Positions 16,309 to 24,452 of a stretch of DNA of 64,000 nt are shown here, in pieces. Location of the stretch: contig CAVQVO010000017.1 of NCBI GenBank assembly GCA_963717115.1, positions 1-64,000 of the forward strand, in the 5' to 3' direction. The position numbers and the translations under genes are program-made. The number at the start of each line of letters is the position of its first letter. Within the stretch, counting starts at the first letter, position 1. The notes beneath the pieces are model-generated. The model ran no database searches and was not told the DNA's origin. It worked only from the letters and a program-made list of their open reading frames with translations. This stretch comes from JBBQUN01 sp963717115. GTDB taxonomy: Bacteria > Actinomycetota > Acidimicrobiia > Acidimicrobiales > SZUA-35.

Positions 16309-17220
16309 ATGATGGCTGCCGTGATCGTTCACCTGATCGACGGAACCTACGAGCTCTTCCGCCAGTTCTTCGGACGGCCGGGGCATCTCAACACGGCCGG
16401 CGAAGAGGTGGGTGCGACCCGGTCGGTGCTGCGGGACCTGCTGTACCTGCTCGAGGACGGGGTCACGCACATCGGGGTGGCCACCGACCACGTGATCCCC
16501 TCGTTCCGCAACGATCTCTACGAGGGCTACAAGGACGGCGAGGGCCTCGATCCGTTGATCCTGGCGCAGTTCCAGCCTCTCGAGGACGGCATCCGGGCGC
16601 TGGGCGTCGCCCTCTTCGCCATGGTCGAGTACGAGGCCGACGATGCCATGGGGGCGGCCGCCACGATCGCCGCCGCCGATCCCCGCGTCGAGCGGGTCAT
16701 CATCTGCACCCCCGACAAGGACCTGGCCCAGGTGGTCGACGGGCGCATCGTCCAGCTCGATCGGCGTCGCGACACGATCTACGACGTGCAGGCCGTGATC
16801 GACAAGTACGGCGTCCCTCCCGAATCGATCCCCGACTGGCTCGGGCTCGTCGGCGACTCCGCCGACGGCTTCCCCGGCCTCAAGGGTTGGGGTGCCAAGT
16901 CCGCGGCCGCCGTCCTGACGCGGTACGGCCACATCGAGAACATCCCGCCCGCGGCCGGGCAGTGGGACATCACGGTGCGGGGCGGCGCCAAACTCGCCGC
17001 CACCCTGGCCGAACAGCTCGACCAGGCGCTGTTGTTCCGCCGGATCGCCACGCTCGATCTCGACGCGCCGACGATCGACTCGGTCGACGAACTGCGCTGG
17101 GCCGGTCCCACCGACACCCTGGCGGCCGTTGCCGACCGGCTCGATGCGCCCGATCTGATCACCCGGGCCGCGACCCTGGCCGAGAAGCGCCGCACCGCGT
17201 CCGGCGACCCGGAAGGGTGA
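16309..17220 (+). CDS. 5'-3' exonuclease / flap endonuclease (PolA N-domain type)
   Basis: 303 aa. The N-terminus (VIVHLIDGTYELFRQFF) has the first metal-ligand Asp. The acidic cluster follows in VEYEADDAMGAAATIA and IICTPDKDLAQVV. The helix-hairpin-helix segment is DWLGLVGDSADGFPGLKGWGA followed by KSAAAVL. It is a stand-alone version of the nuclease domain of DNA polymerase I and should remove RNA primers and 5' flaps. The first residues include two ATGs, so the exact start could be 16312. A GNAT gene begins one base after the stop, so the two are probably co-transcribed. Confidence 0.88.
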   Translation: MMAAVIVHLIDGTYELFRQFFGRPGHLNTAGEEVGATRSVLRDLLYLLEDGVTHIGVATDHVIPSFRNDLYEGYKDGEGLDPLILAQFQPLEDGIRALGVALFAMVEYEADDAMGAAATIAAADPRVERVIICTPDKDLAQVVDGRIVQLDRRRDTIYDVQAVIDKYGVPPESIPDWLGLVGDSADGFPGLKGWGAKSAAAVLTRYGHIENIPPAAGQWDITVRGGAKLAATLAEQLDQALLFRRIATLDLDAPTIDSVDELRWAGPTDTLAAVADRLDAPDLITRAATLAEKRRTASGDPEG

Positions 17221-17221
17221 C

Positions 17222-17773
17222 ATGATCCGAGACGCCACATCCGACGACCGAGCGGCGCTGCTGGCGCTCAATGCCGCGAACGTCCCCGAGGTCGGCCCAT
17301 TGGACGACGCCAAGCTCACCGAGTTCCTCCAGCGGGCACCGTACCGCAAGGTGCTCGAGCTCGACGGAGACGTGGTCGGCATGCTCGTCGGGCTGACCGA
17401 GGTCGACCGATGGTACGCCTCACCGAACTACGGCTGGTTCGCCGAACGCTACGAATCGTTCGCCTACGTCGACCGGGTGGCACTGGCCGAGCCGGCGCGC
17501 GGGCAGGGCTGGGGCCCGGCGTTCTACGACGACTTCGAACGCTGGGCCCGATCGAACGGGCGATCGGTGTTGTGCGCCGAGATCAACACCGAACCACCCA
17601 ACCCCCGGTCGCTGCGCTTCCACGAGCGGTTCGGGTTCGTCGAGGTCGGACGGTTCCGGCCCTACGGCCCCGACACCGAGGAGGCCATGGTGGTCAAAGA
17701 GCTCTCGACCGCACGAACCGATGCCGACCGCCCCGATGCCGACCGCCCGGACTCCGAGGAGACCGTGTCATGA
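17222..17773 (+). CDS. GNAT-family N-acetyltransferase
   Basis: 183 aa. A GNAT core covers about residues 1-150. The acetyl-CoA-binding motif A is VDRVALAEPARGQGWGPAFY, matching the Q/RxxGxG/A pyrophosphate loop. The later LRFHERFGFVEVGRF is the usual motif B. It is 1 nt after the exonuclease gene and overlaps the amidohydrolase gene by 4 nt (ATGA), so it belongs to a three-gene unit. The acceptor substrate is unknown. The C-terminal tail has a short direct repeat of DADRPDADRPD. Confidence 0.85.
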   Translation: MIRDATSDDRAALLALNAANVPEVGPLDDAKLTEFLQRAPYRKVLELDGDVVGMLVGLTEVDRWYASPNYGWFAERYESFAYVDRVALAEPARGQGWGPAFYDDFERWARSNGRSVLCAEINTEPPNPRSLRFHERFGFVEVGRFRPYGPDTEEAMVVKELSTARTDADRPDADRPDSEETVS

Positions 17774-19416
17774 CCGACCCCACGACGATCTATCGGGCCC
17801 GGCTGGTGCGCACCGTCGACCCGGCCCGGCCGACCGCCGACGCCATCGCCGTACGCGACGGTCGGATCCTCGGGATCGGGACCGTCGAGGAGCTCTCGGT
17901 CTGGGGACGCCCGGTCGTCGACGACACCTTCGTCGAATCGGTGCTGGTTCCCGGCTTCATCGAGGCCCACAGTCACGTGCTCGAGGGCGGGTTGTGGGCC
18001 TTCGAGTACGTCGGGTACTTCGATCGGATGGGCGCCGACGGCGTCCTGCGCCGGGGGTCGCGCACGATCGCCGACGTGCTCGACCGGTTACGCGAGATCG
18101 ACGCCACCGAACCGGGTGCGACCCACCCGCTCATCGCCTGGGGACTCGATCCCCTCTACTTCGCCGGCGAAGACCGGCTGCTGGCGAGGCACCTCGACGC
18201 GGTGAGCGAGACCCGCCCGATCTTCGTCTTCCACGCCAGTGGCCACCTCGCCACGGTCAACACCGCACTGATGGAACGAGAGGGCATCACCCGGGGTATC
18301 GATGTCGAGGGGGTGCCGGTCGACGCCGACGGGATGCCGCTCGGCGAGCTCCAGGAACCGGCCGCATACTCGTTGGCCCGCGAAGCGGTGAAGCGGCTCG
18401 GCGCGGCCATCGCCGAGCCGGCGGCGATCGAACGGTTCGGGCAGAGTGCCCGGTTGGCCGGCTGCACGACGGTGACCGACCTCGGCACGACCCGGCTCGA
18501 CTGGCCGGCGACCTACGACAACTGGTCGTCGGTGGTCGAAGACCCCGCCTTCCCGGTGCGGGTTTCGCTCTTCTACAACCCGGGCTCGGTGACGGGCACG
18601 GCCGCCGACATCGCCGCCGAGGTGAAGGCGCTCGCGGCCCGGTCGACCGACAAACTGCGGTTCGGTCACGTGAAGATCGTCCTCGACGGTTCGATCCAGG
18701 GTTTCACCGCCCGACTGAACTGGCCGGGCTACCTGAACGGCGCGACCGGGATCTGGCTGTACGACCCGGTTCGCTTCCGTGAGTTCGTGATGGCGTTCCA
18801 CGAGGCCGGCATCACGATCCACACCCACTGCAACGGCGACCAGGCCGTCGACCTCTTCCTCGATGCCGTCGCCGCTGCCGACCGGGCTCACCCGTGGCGG
18901 GACCATCGCCACACCGTTCAGCACTGTCAGCTCACCACCCCGGCCCAGTACCGGCGGATGGCGGCGCTCGGCCTGTGCGCCAACATCTTCGCCAACCACC
19001 TCTGGTACTGGGGTGATCAGCACCACGATCTCACCGTCGGACCCGACCGGGCCCGGCGCATGGATGCCTGCGGAACGGCCGAGCGGAACGGGATCAGCTT
19101 CTCGATCCACTCCGATGCCTCGATCACGCCGATCGGCCAGCTCCACACGATGTGGTGCGCCGTCAACCGGGTCACGCCGTCGGGGCGGGTCCTCGGTGAG
19201 GACGAGCGGATCTCGGCCGCGTCGGCCCTCGCCGCCGTGACCATCGGGGCGGCCCACCAGTTGCACCTCGACCACGAGATCGGCTCGATCGAGCCGGGCA
19301 AGCGGGCCGACTTCACGGCGTTGGGCGACGACCCGCTGACCATCGATCCGATGGCGATCCGCGACATCGAGATCCACGGAACCGTCCTCGGCGGTCGGGC
19401 GTTCCCGATCCGCTGA
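17770..19416 (+). CDS. YtcJ-like metal-dependent amidohydrolase (amidohydrolase family 3)
   Basis: 548 aa from the ATG at 17770, which overlaps the GNAT stop. The HxH metal motif is in PGFIEAHSHVLEGGLW. Further metal and catalytic positions are the Lys-bearing strand LRFGHVKIVLDGSIQG, HTHCNGDQAVDLFLDAV, HTVQHCQLTT and the Asp in FSIHSDASITPIGQLHTMW. The end (SIEPGKRADFTALGDDP) is the standard amidohydrolase C-terminal sandwich. YtcJ-type enzymes hydrolyse N-substituted formamides, carbamates or other amides; the substrate is unknown. No signal peptide is seen, so it is cytosolic. Confidence 0.87.
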   Translation: MTDPTTIYRARLVRTVDPARPTADAIAVRDGRILGIGTVEELSVWGRPVVDDTFVESVLVPGFIEAHSHVLEGGLWAFEYVGYFDRMGADGVLRRGSRTIADVLDRLREIDATEPGATHPLIAWGLDPLYFAGEDRLLARHLDAVSETRPIFVFHASGHLATVNTALMEREGITRGIDVEGVPVDADGMPLGELQEPAAYSLAREAVKRLGAAIAEPAAIERFGQSARLAGCTTVTDLGTTRLDWPATYDNWSSVVEDPAFPVRVSLFYNPGSVTGTAADIAAEVKALAARSTDKLRFGHVKIVLDGSIQGFTARLNWPGYLNGATGIWLYDPVRFREFVMAFHEAGITIHTHCNGDQAVDLFLDAVAAADRAHPWRDHRHTVQHCQLTTPAQYRRMAALGLCANIFANHLWYWGDQHHDLTVGPDRARRMDACGTAERNGISFSIHSDASITPIGQLHTMWCAVNRVTPSGRVLGEDERISAASALAAVTIGAAHQLHLDHEIGSIEPGKRADFTALGDDPLTIDPMAIRDIEIHGTVLGGRAFPIR

Positions 19417-19453
19417 ACGCCGGACGGGTTCGACCCGGCGCCGACGGCACCGG

Positions 19454-19459
19454 TACGTT
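19454..19459 (+). promoter_or_regulatory. Candidate -10 box (TACGTT) for the acyl-CoA dehydrogenase gene
   Basis: TACGTT ends six bases before the ATG at 19466, suggesting a leaderless message. No purine-rich ribosome binding site precedes the start. Confidence 0.4.
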
Positions 19460-19465
19460 GAGTCG

Positions 19466-20686
19466 ATGGCCGATGCTCGGGGACCGTCGACGAAGACCCA
19501 CGTGGCCGAGGCCCGGGCGTTCCTCGAGGAACGCTGGGATCCGAAGGGCGACCCCGACGACTGGTTGGCCGCCGTGGTCGACGCCGGGTGGGCGGCTCCC
19601 CGCTGGCCCGTCGAGTGGTACGGCCGGGGACTGGGCAACGACGAGGCCAAGGAGGTCGAGGCGGTCTTCGCCGACGCCGAGGCGCCGGGACCCGGTCACG
19701 ACCGCACCAACCTGTGGGCCGGCACGCTCGTCGGCCACGGATCCGACGAGCTCAAGCGTCGGTTCCTGCGGCCACTGCTCCTCGGCGACGTGGCCATGTG
19801 CCTGCTCTACAGCGAACCGGGCGCCGGATCCGACCTGGCCGGTCTGCGGACATCGGCGGTGCGCGACGGCGACGAGTGGGTGGTCAACGGGCAGAAGGTC
19901 TGGACCTCGGGTGCCCGTGGGGCCGACTACGGCATGCTCATCGCCCGTACCGACTGGGACGTCCCCAAACACCGGGGCATCAGCTTCTTCTGGTTCCCGA
20001 TGCGCCAGGAGGGCGTCGAGGTGCGCCCCCTGCGCCAGATGACCGGCGACGCCCGGTTCAACGAGGTGTTCATCAGTGATGCCCGCGTCCCCGACGACCA
20101 CATCGTCGGCGGGCGCAACCAGGGCTGGGGTGTGCTGCAGGGGGCGCTCGCCTACGAACGGGCCGCGATGGGTCGACCCGGTGGTGGCCCGGGAGCCGGT
20201 GGCCGGCAGCGGCGGGTCGACAAGACGGCCGAGGCCATGGGTCCGATCCCCACCCCCGATCTGTCCCTGGTCGGTCTGGCCAACGATCTCGGTCGCAACA
20301 CCGACCCCGTCGTGCGCCAACGACTCGCCCGACTCCACGCCATGCGGAAGGTGGCCGAATGGAACGGCGACCGGGCCAAGGCCGAACTCAAGACGGGTGG
20401 TTCGTCACCCCTGTTCTCGCTGGGCAAGCTGGCGATGTCGGGGCTCCTGCACGAGGCCGGCCGGGCCCAGGGGTGGCTGCTCGGACCGGAGGGGACCCTC
20501 GACGGCGACCAGAACCCGCGAGCCCGTGACGCCAACTACTCCCAGCTCAACGCCTACTTCACCTCGATCGGTGGCGGAACCGACCAGATCCAGCGCAACA
20601 TCATCGGCGAGCGGATCCTCGGGCTCCCTCGCGAACCCGAACCCGAACGGGACCGGGCCTTCCGGGACGTCCCCGCCAACGGCTGA
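19466..20686 (+). CDS. Acyl-CoA dehydrogenase family protein
   Basis: 406 aa. The flavin and substrate-binding middle region is clear: LLYSEPGAGSDLAGLRTSA, then DEWVVNGQKVWTSGARGADY. The C-terminal helical domain ends with YFTSIGGGTDQIQRNIIGER, the FAD/tetramer signature of the family. The N-terminal helical domain is short. It should oxidise an acyl-CoA thioester to the enoyl-CoA, using FAD and passing electrons to ETF. The catalytic base cannot be placed confidently by eye, and FadE-like proteins of steroid or branched-chain catabolism are equally possible. No beta-oxidation partners are adjacent. Confidence 0.87.
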   Translation: MADARGPSTKTHVAEARAFLEERWDPKGDPDDWLAAVVDAGWAAPRWPVEWYGRGLGNDEAKEVEAVFADAEAPGPGHDRTNLWAGTLVGHGSDELKRRFLRPLLLGDVAMCLLYSEPGAGSDLAGLRTSAVRDGDEWVVNGQKVWTSGARGADYGMLIARTDWDVPKHRGISFFWFPMRQEGVEVRPLRQMTGDARFNEVFISDARVPDDHIVGGRNQGWGVLQGALAYERAAMGRPGGGPGAGGRQRRVDKTAEAMGPIPTPDLSLVGLANDLGRNTDPVVRQRLARLHAMRKVAEWNGDRAKAELKTGGSSPLFSLGKLAMSGLLHEAGRAQGWLLGPEGTLDGDQNPRARDANYSQLNAYFTSIGGGTDQIQRNIIGERILGLPREPEPERDRAFRDVPANG

Positions 20687-20721
20687 CGGCAACGGGCGTC
20701 GAGCCACCCTCCGGCGCGCCG

Positions 20722-21537
20722 TCAGGTCCGATGGGCCTCGATCCACGCGACGGCGAAGTCGACGATCGCCCGCTGCCGGCAGAGCCGGCCCTCGCCGGCG
20801 CCGACCGACGAGCGGCGTTCGCCACCGCTCGATGCGAAGTCGTCGCCGATGGTCGCGAAGTCGGACTCGTCGAGATCGAGGTCGTCGTAGACGTGCCACT
20901 GCCGGACCCCGTCGATCCGCATCGGCACCCCGACCCGGGTGTCGGCCTTGCCCGGCCACACGGCGCGGTACTCGGCCAGGTGGAGCGAGGTGTCGTTGCC
21001 GTGACCGACCCCGAGCAGCAGCACCTTGGCGTCGAGGTCGTAGAGCCGTCCCAGCGGTGAGCGGTCGCCGAGCCCCGGTGTGAGCGGGTGGTCGCCGACG
21101 ATCCGGTCGGCCTGCGGCCCGTTGGCGGCGAACGACACCGTCGGGTGAGGACTCCGCCGGGTTCCGGGAAGATGGCGAAAGCACTCGACCACGGCCCCCA
21201 TCGATCGGGTGGGTGTGAGGTGCGGATCGAACACGGGCATCTCGGCCCGAATCCGTTCGTGCCAGGCGGCGGGCACCGGAGGCTCGGACCAGTCGGCCGG
21301 ATCGCTCAGGTGGCCCGACTGGGTCGGCATCACGATCGTGCCGCCGGAGCCGACGGCGGCGAGGAGCGCCTCGACCACGGCCTGGGGTCCGCCGTTGATC
21401 CATCCGAGCGCCGCCATCGAACTGTGCACGATGACGACGTCGTCGGCCTCGAGGCCCAGGGCAACGAGGTCGGCCGTCAGCGACGACGAGTCGGCCGGTT
21501 CGTCGGTCGCGTCGATCGCCTCCCGCTCGGTGCCCAT
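20722..21537 (-). CDS. AAC(3)-family N-acetyltransferase (Antibiotic_NAT fold, YokD-like)
   Basis: 271 aa. Family landmarks are VHSSMAALGWINGGPQAVVE near the N-terminus, TIVMPTQSGHLSDPADW, the HPTVSFAANGP segment and the very typical LLLGVGHGNDTSLHLAEYRA. The His in HPTVSF lies where AAC(3) enzymes hold a catalytic His. The family uses acetyl-CoA to acetylate amino groups and includes aminoglycoside 3-N-acetyltransferases, but many chromosomal members act on other substrates. Antibiotic resistance must not be assumed from the fold. Confidence 0.82.
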   Translation of the reverse strand: MGTEREAIDATDEPADSSSLTADLVALGLEADDVVIVHSSMAALGWINGGPQAVVEALLAAVGSGGTIVMPTQSGHLSDPADWSEPPVPAAWHERIRAEMPVFDPHLTPTRSMGAVVECFRHLPGTRRSPHPTVSFAANGPQADRIVGDHPLTPGLGDRSPLGRLYDLDAKVLLLGVGHGNDTSLHLAEYRAVWPGKADTRVGVPMRIDGVRQWHVYDDLDLDESDFATIGDDFASSGGERRSSVGAGEGRLCRQRAIVDFAVAWIEAHRT

Positions 21538-21585
21538 GGCCGGTGACGCTAGGTCGTCGGCCGTCGTCGCGTCGACCGAAGGGGC

Positions 21586-22191
21586 TCAGGCGCCGACGAG
21601 GGGTGCCGACCCGAAGTCGACCCCGAAGCGGACGCACCAGATCACCACGGTGTCGAACTCGCTCAGATCCACGTCGGCTGGGATCTCGTAGTTCTGCGAG
21701 CCGATGTTGCCCTTCAGGTCACCGAGGTCGACGAACTCGCCGTCGACGTCGGCACTCGTTGCCAGGTACACGTTGAGGTCGGGGCCGTTGTCGGTCGCGA
21801 AGTCCTCCTCGAGGCGCAGGACCCGCCGGCGGTCCCCGTCGCTCAGGACGTTGGCCGTCCCCTCGGTGGGATGGTCGCCGTCGACGAACGCACCGGTCGC
21901 CTCCCGGATCGGTTCGACGGGCTCGACGGCGGTGGTGCTCGGCTCGTCCACATCGGGCTCGGGCTCGTCGATCGCCGCAGCCTCGGTGTCGCGATCGGGC
22001 TCGGTGACGGGCTCGTCCGTTGTCGCCGGAGCCGGGCTCGTCGGGGCGAACGTCGGCGCCTCCTCGGCAACGACGTCGTCGATGAACAGCGTGTGGATGC
22101 CGAAGACGCCGAAGGCCAGGAAGGCCACGAGCGCCAGACCGGCGGTGGCGACGAGGATGACGATCGGCTTCGTTCGGGGGCGATGGGACAC
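21586..22191 (-). CDS. Membrane-anchored or secreted DM13-domain protein
   Basis: 201 aa from a GTG at 22191 with GAGG five bases upstream. One N-terminal membrane segment (about residues 9-36, IVILVATAGLALVAFLAFGV) is followed by an acidic, Pro/Thr/Glu-rich linker (about 42-95). The DM13 domain is at about 96-201, with GDHPTEGTANVLSDGD, LRLEEDFATDNGPDLNVYL and the Cys-bearing strand FDTVVIWCVRFGVDFGSAPL. DM13 domains have one conserved Cys and are proposed to act in extracytoplasmic redox or electron transfer. The protein is probably displayed outside the membrane. Confidence 0.85.
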   Translation of the reverse strand: MSHRPRTKPIVILVATAGLALVAFLAFGVFGIHTLFIDDVVAEEAPTFAPTSPAPATTDEPVTEPDRDTEAAAIDEPEPDVDEPSTTAVEPVEPIREATGAFVDGDHPTEGTANVLSDGDRRRVLRLEEDFATDNGPDLNVYLATSADVDGEFVDLGDLKGNIGSQNYEIPADVDLSEFDTVVIWCVRFGVDFGSAPLVGA

Positions 22192-22258
22192 GGTGACCTC
22201 GTGAGTCGGCGAGTGACCAGTCAACCGGCGAGGAGAGCGGGTGATTCCCCTCGGCCCG

Positions 22259-23272
22259 TCAGTCCTCCTGGCGGGCCCGGCTGGGAGCGACCCTCGGGGG
22301 CTCGTTGGGTTGTTTGGGATAGACCGGCGGCCAGGGCGCGTCCATGAGTCCGGCTTCCATGTCGGCCGCCGACATGGCGAGCAACGGCTCGATCGACTGC
22401 GGGTCGTCGTTGATCCCGTCCCAGGCATCGCCCTGCTCGGCGAGGCGGCCGGGGACCGTGGCGATCGTCAGGTCGTCGGGAGCGACGGTGGTCACGTCGT
22501 CCCAGGGGATCGGGGTCGAGACCTGGGCACCGACCCGGGGCCGGACCGACCAGGTCCCGAAGACCGTCTTGTGCGGCGCGTTCTGGTTGAAGTCGACGAA
22601 GATGCGGGCTCCCCGCTCCTCCTTCCACCAGGCCGCGGTCAGCAGATCGGTCCGCCGCCGTTCGAGTTCGCGAGCCAGTGCGACGGCCGCGGCCCGGACC
22701 TCGTAGCTGTCCCAGCGTGGGAGCAGCCGGCAGTAGACGTGCAGCCCCTTCGAACCGCTGGTCTTGACGAACGAGGCGATGCCGAGTTCGTCGAGCAGCG
22801 CCCGGACCTCGAGCGCAGCCTCGCGCACCTGGTCGAAGGTCGTCCCGGGTGACGGATCCAGATCGACGCGGAGCTCGTCGGCGTGCTCGGGATCTGCCGC
22901 CAGGTAGGGCCAGGGGTGGAAGCCCAGGCAGCCCAGATTGACGGCCCAGGCGATGTGGGCGAGGTCGGCCGCAACGAGCGCGTTGGAGGTGGTGCCGTTG
23001 GGTGTCGACACCTCGACCGTCTGGAGCCAATCGGGCGCTCCCTTCGGCACTCGCTTCTGGAAGAACGACTTGCCCGAGGCGCCGTCGGGAAAGCGTTGCA
23101 TGAGGGTCGGACGCCCGCCCATGGTGGCCAGCAACGGGCCGGAGACGGCCTCGTAGTAGCGGATCAGATCGAGCTTGGTCTCGCCCCGCTTGGTGAAGAA
23201 CACCTTGTCGGGGCTCGAGATCGACACCTCCCGACCGGCCAGCTCCACGACGACGTGCTCAGGGGATGCCAC
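22259..23272 (-). CDS. LigD-type NHEJ polymerase/primase (stand-alone PolDom)
   Basis: 337 aa. It matches the archaeo-eukaryotic primase-like polymerase domain of LigD. The N-terminus is SSPDKVFFTKRGETKLDLIR and the metal-binding pair Asp-x-Asp is in DELRVDLDPSPGTTFDQV. FVKTSGSKGLHVYCRLLPRW and RIFVDFNQNAPHKTVFG complete the active site. It should add ribo- or deoxyribonucleotides at broken ends during non-homologous end joining. Polymerase and ligase are encoded separately: the ligase lies 1.2 kb away on the same strand, with a plus-strand hydrolase between. No Ku gene is in the window. Confidence 0.9.
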   Translation of the reverse strand: MASPEHVVVELAGREVSISSPDKVFFTKRGETKLDLIRYYEAVSGPLLATMGGRPTLMQRFPDGASGKSFFQKRVPKGAPDWLQTVEVSTPNGTTSNALVAADLAHIAWAVNLGCLGFHPWPYLAADPEHADELRVDLDPSPGTTFDQVREAALEVRALLDELGIASFVKTSGSKGLHVYCRLLPRWDSYEVRAAAVALARELERRRTDLLTAAWWKEERGARIFVDFNQNAPHKTVFGTWSVRPRVGAQVSTPIPWDDVTTVAPDDLTIATVPGRLAEQGDAWDGINDDPQSIEPLLAMSAADMEAGLMDAPWPPVYPKQPNEPPRVAPSRARQED

Positions 23273-23354
23273 CCGCGAACCGTAGCGCTCGTTTCCGGGC
23301 CACGGGAGGGCACTCCCGATGGTGGCGAACCGGGGGTGGTGCTAGAGAAGGGAC

Positions 23355-24086
23355 ATGCCCATCTACGAGCGCGACGATGCCCGCCTGCACTACACGGTCA
23401 CCGGGGATCCCGACGGCTTCCCGGTGCTCGCCATCGCTCCCGGCGGCATGAAGTCGGCCGACGCGCTCTGGGCCTCGATGCCGTGGAATCCCCATGACCG
23501 TCTCGGCGAGGGCTATCGCGTCATCGGGATGGACCAGCGAAACGCCGGCGCCTCGACCGCTCCGGTGTCGTCCGGCGACGGTTGGGACACCTACACCGCC
23601 GATCAGGTCGGCCTGCTGGACCACCTCGGGGTCGATCGGTTCGCGATCGTCGGCATGTGCATCGGTGGGCCGTACGTGATGGGCGTGATCAAGGCGGCCG
23701 GCGACCGGGTGCGGGCCGCGATCCTGCTCCAGCCCATCGGGCTCGACGACAACCGATCGGCCTTCCACGACATGTTCGATGCCTGGGCCGCCGACATCCG
23801 GTCCGCCCACCCCGAGGCCGACGACGCCACGTGGGCGGCGTTCCGCTCGACGATGTACGACGGCGACTTCCTGTTCAACACCACCGCCGACGAGGTGTCG
23901 GCTTGCACCACGCCGTTGCTGGTGGCGATGGGCAACGACCTCTACCACCCGCAGTCGACCTCACGGCAGATCGCCGCCCTGGCGCCGAACGCCACGCTCG
24001 TCGAGCACTGGAAGGGCGACGACGATCTGCCCGAAGCCGACCGCGCCTTCCGGGCGTTCCTCGATCGGCACTGTCTCTCGGGGTGA
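23355..24086 (+). CDS. Alpha/beta hydrolase with Cys at the nucleophile elbow
   Basis: 243 aa, small alpha/beta-hydrolase fold. The oxyanion region is LAIAPGGMKSADALW. The nucleophile elbow reads FAIVGMCIGGPYVMG, so the usual GxSxG Ser is a Cys. The late acidic residue and His are less clear; the expected His is in LVEHWKGDD. A GAAGGGA-like ribosome binding site precedes the ATG. Cys nucleophiles are known in dienelactone hydrolases and a few relatives; the substrate here is unknown. The gene lies alone on the plus strand between the two LigD-type genes and its stop falls in a short GGTGACG repeat tract. Confidence 0.8.
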   Translation: MPIYERDDARLHYTVTGDPDGFPVLAIAPGGMKSADALWASMPWNPHDRLGEGYRVIGMDQRNAGASTAPVSSGDGWDTYTADQVGLLDHLGVDRFAIVGMCIGGPYVMGVIKAAGDRVRAAILLQPIGLDDNRSAFHDMFDAWAADIRSAHPEADDATWAAFRSTMYDGDFLFNTTADEVSACTTPLLVAMGNDLYHPQSTSRQIAALAPNATLVEHWKGDDDLPEADRAFRAFLDRHCLSG

Positions 24087-24130
24087 CGTCTCTGGTGACG
24101 TCTTCGGGGTGACGGTCTCGCCGGGTGACG
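24082..24130. repeat. Four GGTGACG repeats after the hydrolase stop
   Basis: GGTGACG occurs at 24082, 24094, 24108 and 24124, with centre distances of 12, 14 and 16 bp and partly shared flanks (TCT/GTC). The first copy contains the hydrolase stop codon. It could be a binding array or a slipped duplication; no stable hairpin is formed. Confidence 0.4.
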
Positions 24131-24145
24131 GTCGTTCGGACCGGT

Positions 24146-24295
24146 CTAGGAGCGGCGGCGTCGAGTCGACGAGGGCGGCACCCGGACGGGAATGAGCTGG
24201 CGCGGGGGGATGCCGAGCAGTCGCTGCCACCAGGTCTGGGGCTCGACGTGGACCGGTCCTCGGCGGGTCTTCGGCTGATTCGGATCGCTACCCAC
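24146..24295 (-). CDS. Candidate small basic protein, 49 aa
   Basis: A minus-strand frame of 50 codons from a GTG at 24295 (or a GTG at 24313) to TAG. It has strong third-position G/C and a protein-like sequence with TWWQRLLGIPPRQLIPVRV in the middle and an Arg-rich end (SSTRRRRS). It fills the otherwise empty gap between the ligase and the hydrolase and shares the ligase strand. No Shine-Dalgarno is convincing and no family is recognised; membrane or nucleic-acid contact is conceivable from the Trp/Arg pattern. It could still be a chance frame. Confidence 0.4.
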   Translation of the reverse strand: MGSDPNQPKTRRGPVHVEPQTWWQRLLGIPPRQLIPVRVPPSSTRRRRS

Positions 24296-24385
24296 CGGAC
24301 AAGTTGACCACACCGGGGCGGGTCATGCCCGGTCGCGGCACGATTTCGTACCGCCACAGCGGACTCGGCGCGTGGCCAACCCGAA

Positions 24386-24421
24386 CGGGACGTGCCCGAC
24401 CGGTCGCCGCTCGGGCGTCCC
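24386..24421 (-). terminator. Imperfect hairpin after the DNA ligase gene
   Basis: CGGGACG and CGTCCCG form the outer stem. Inside it, CCCGA and TCGGG continue after a two-base bulge, leaving an 11-12 base loop. The element lies about 30 bp past the ligase stop and ahead of the small candidate gene. A typical GC-rich stem without a U-run. Confidence 0.4.
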
Positions 24422-24452
24422 GATTCCGGCGGACGGGCCGCAGCAGGCGGAC

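Noticed and set aside
20722..21537. Acquired aminoglycoside resistance gene
   Set aside because: The fold is AAC(3)-like, but base composition and context match the chromosome, there is no mobile element, and many homologues act on other substrates.
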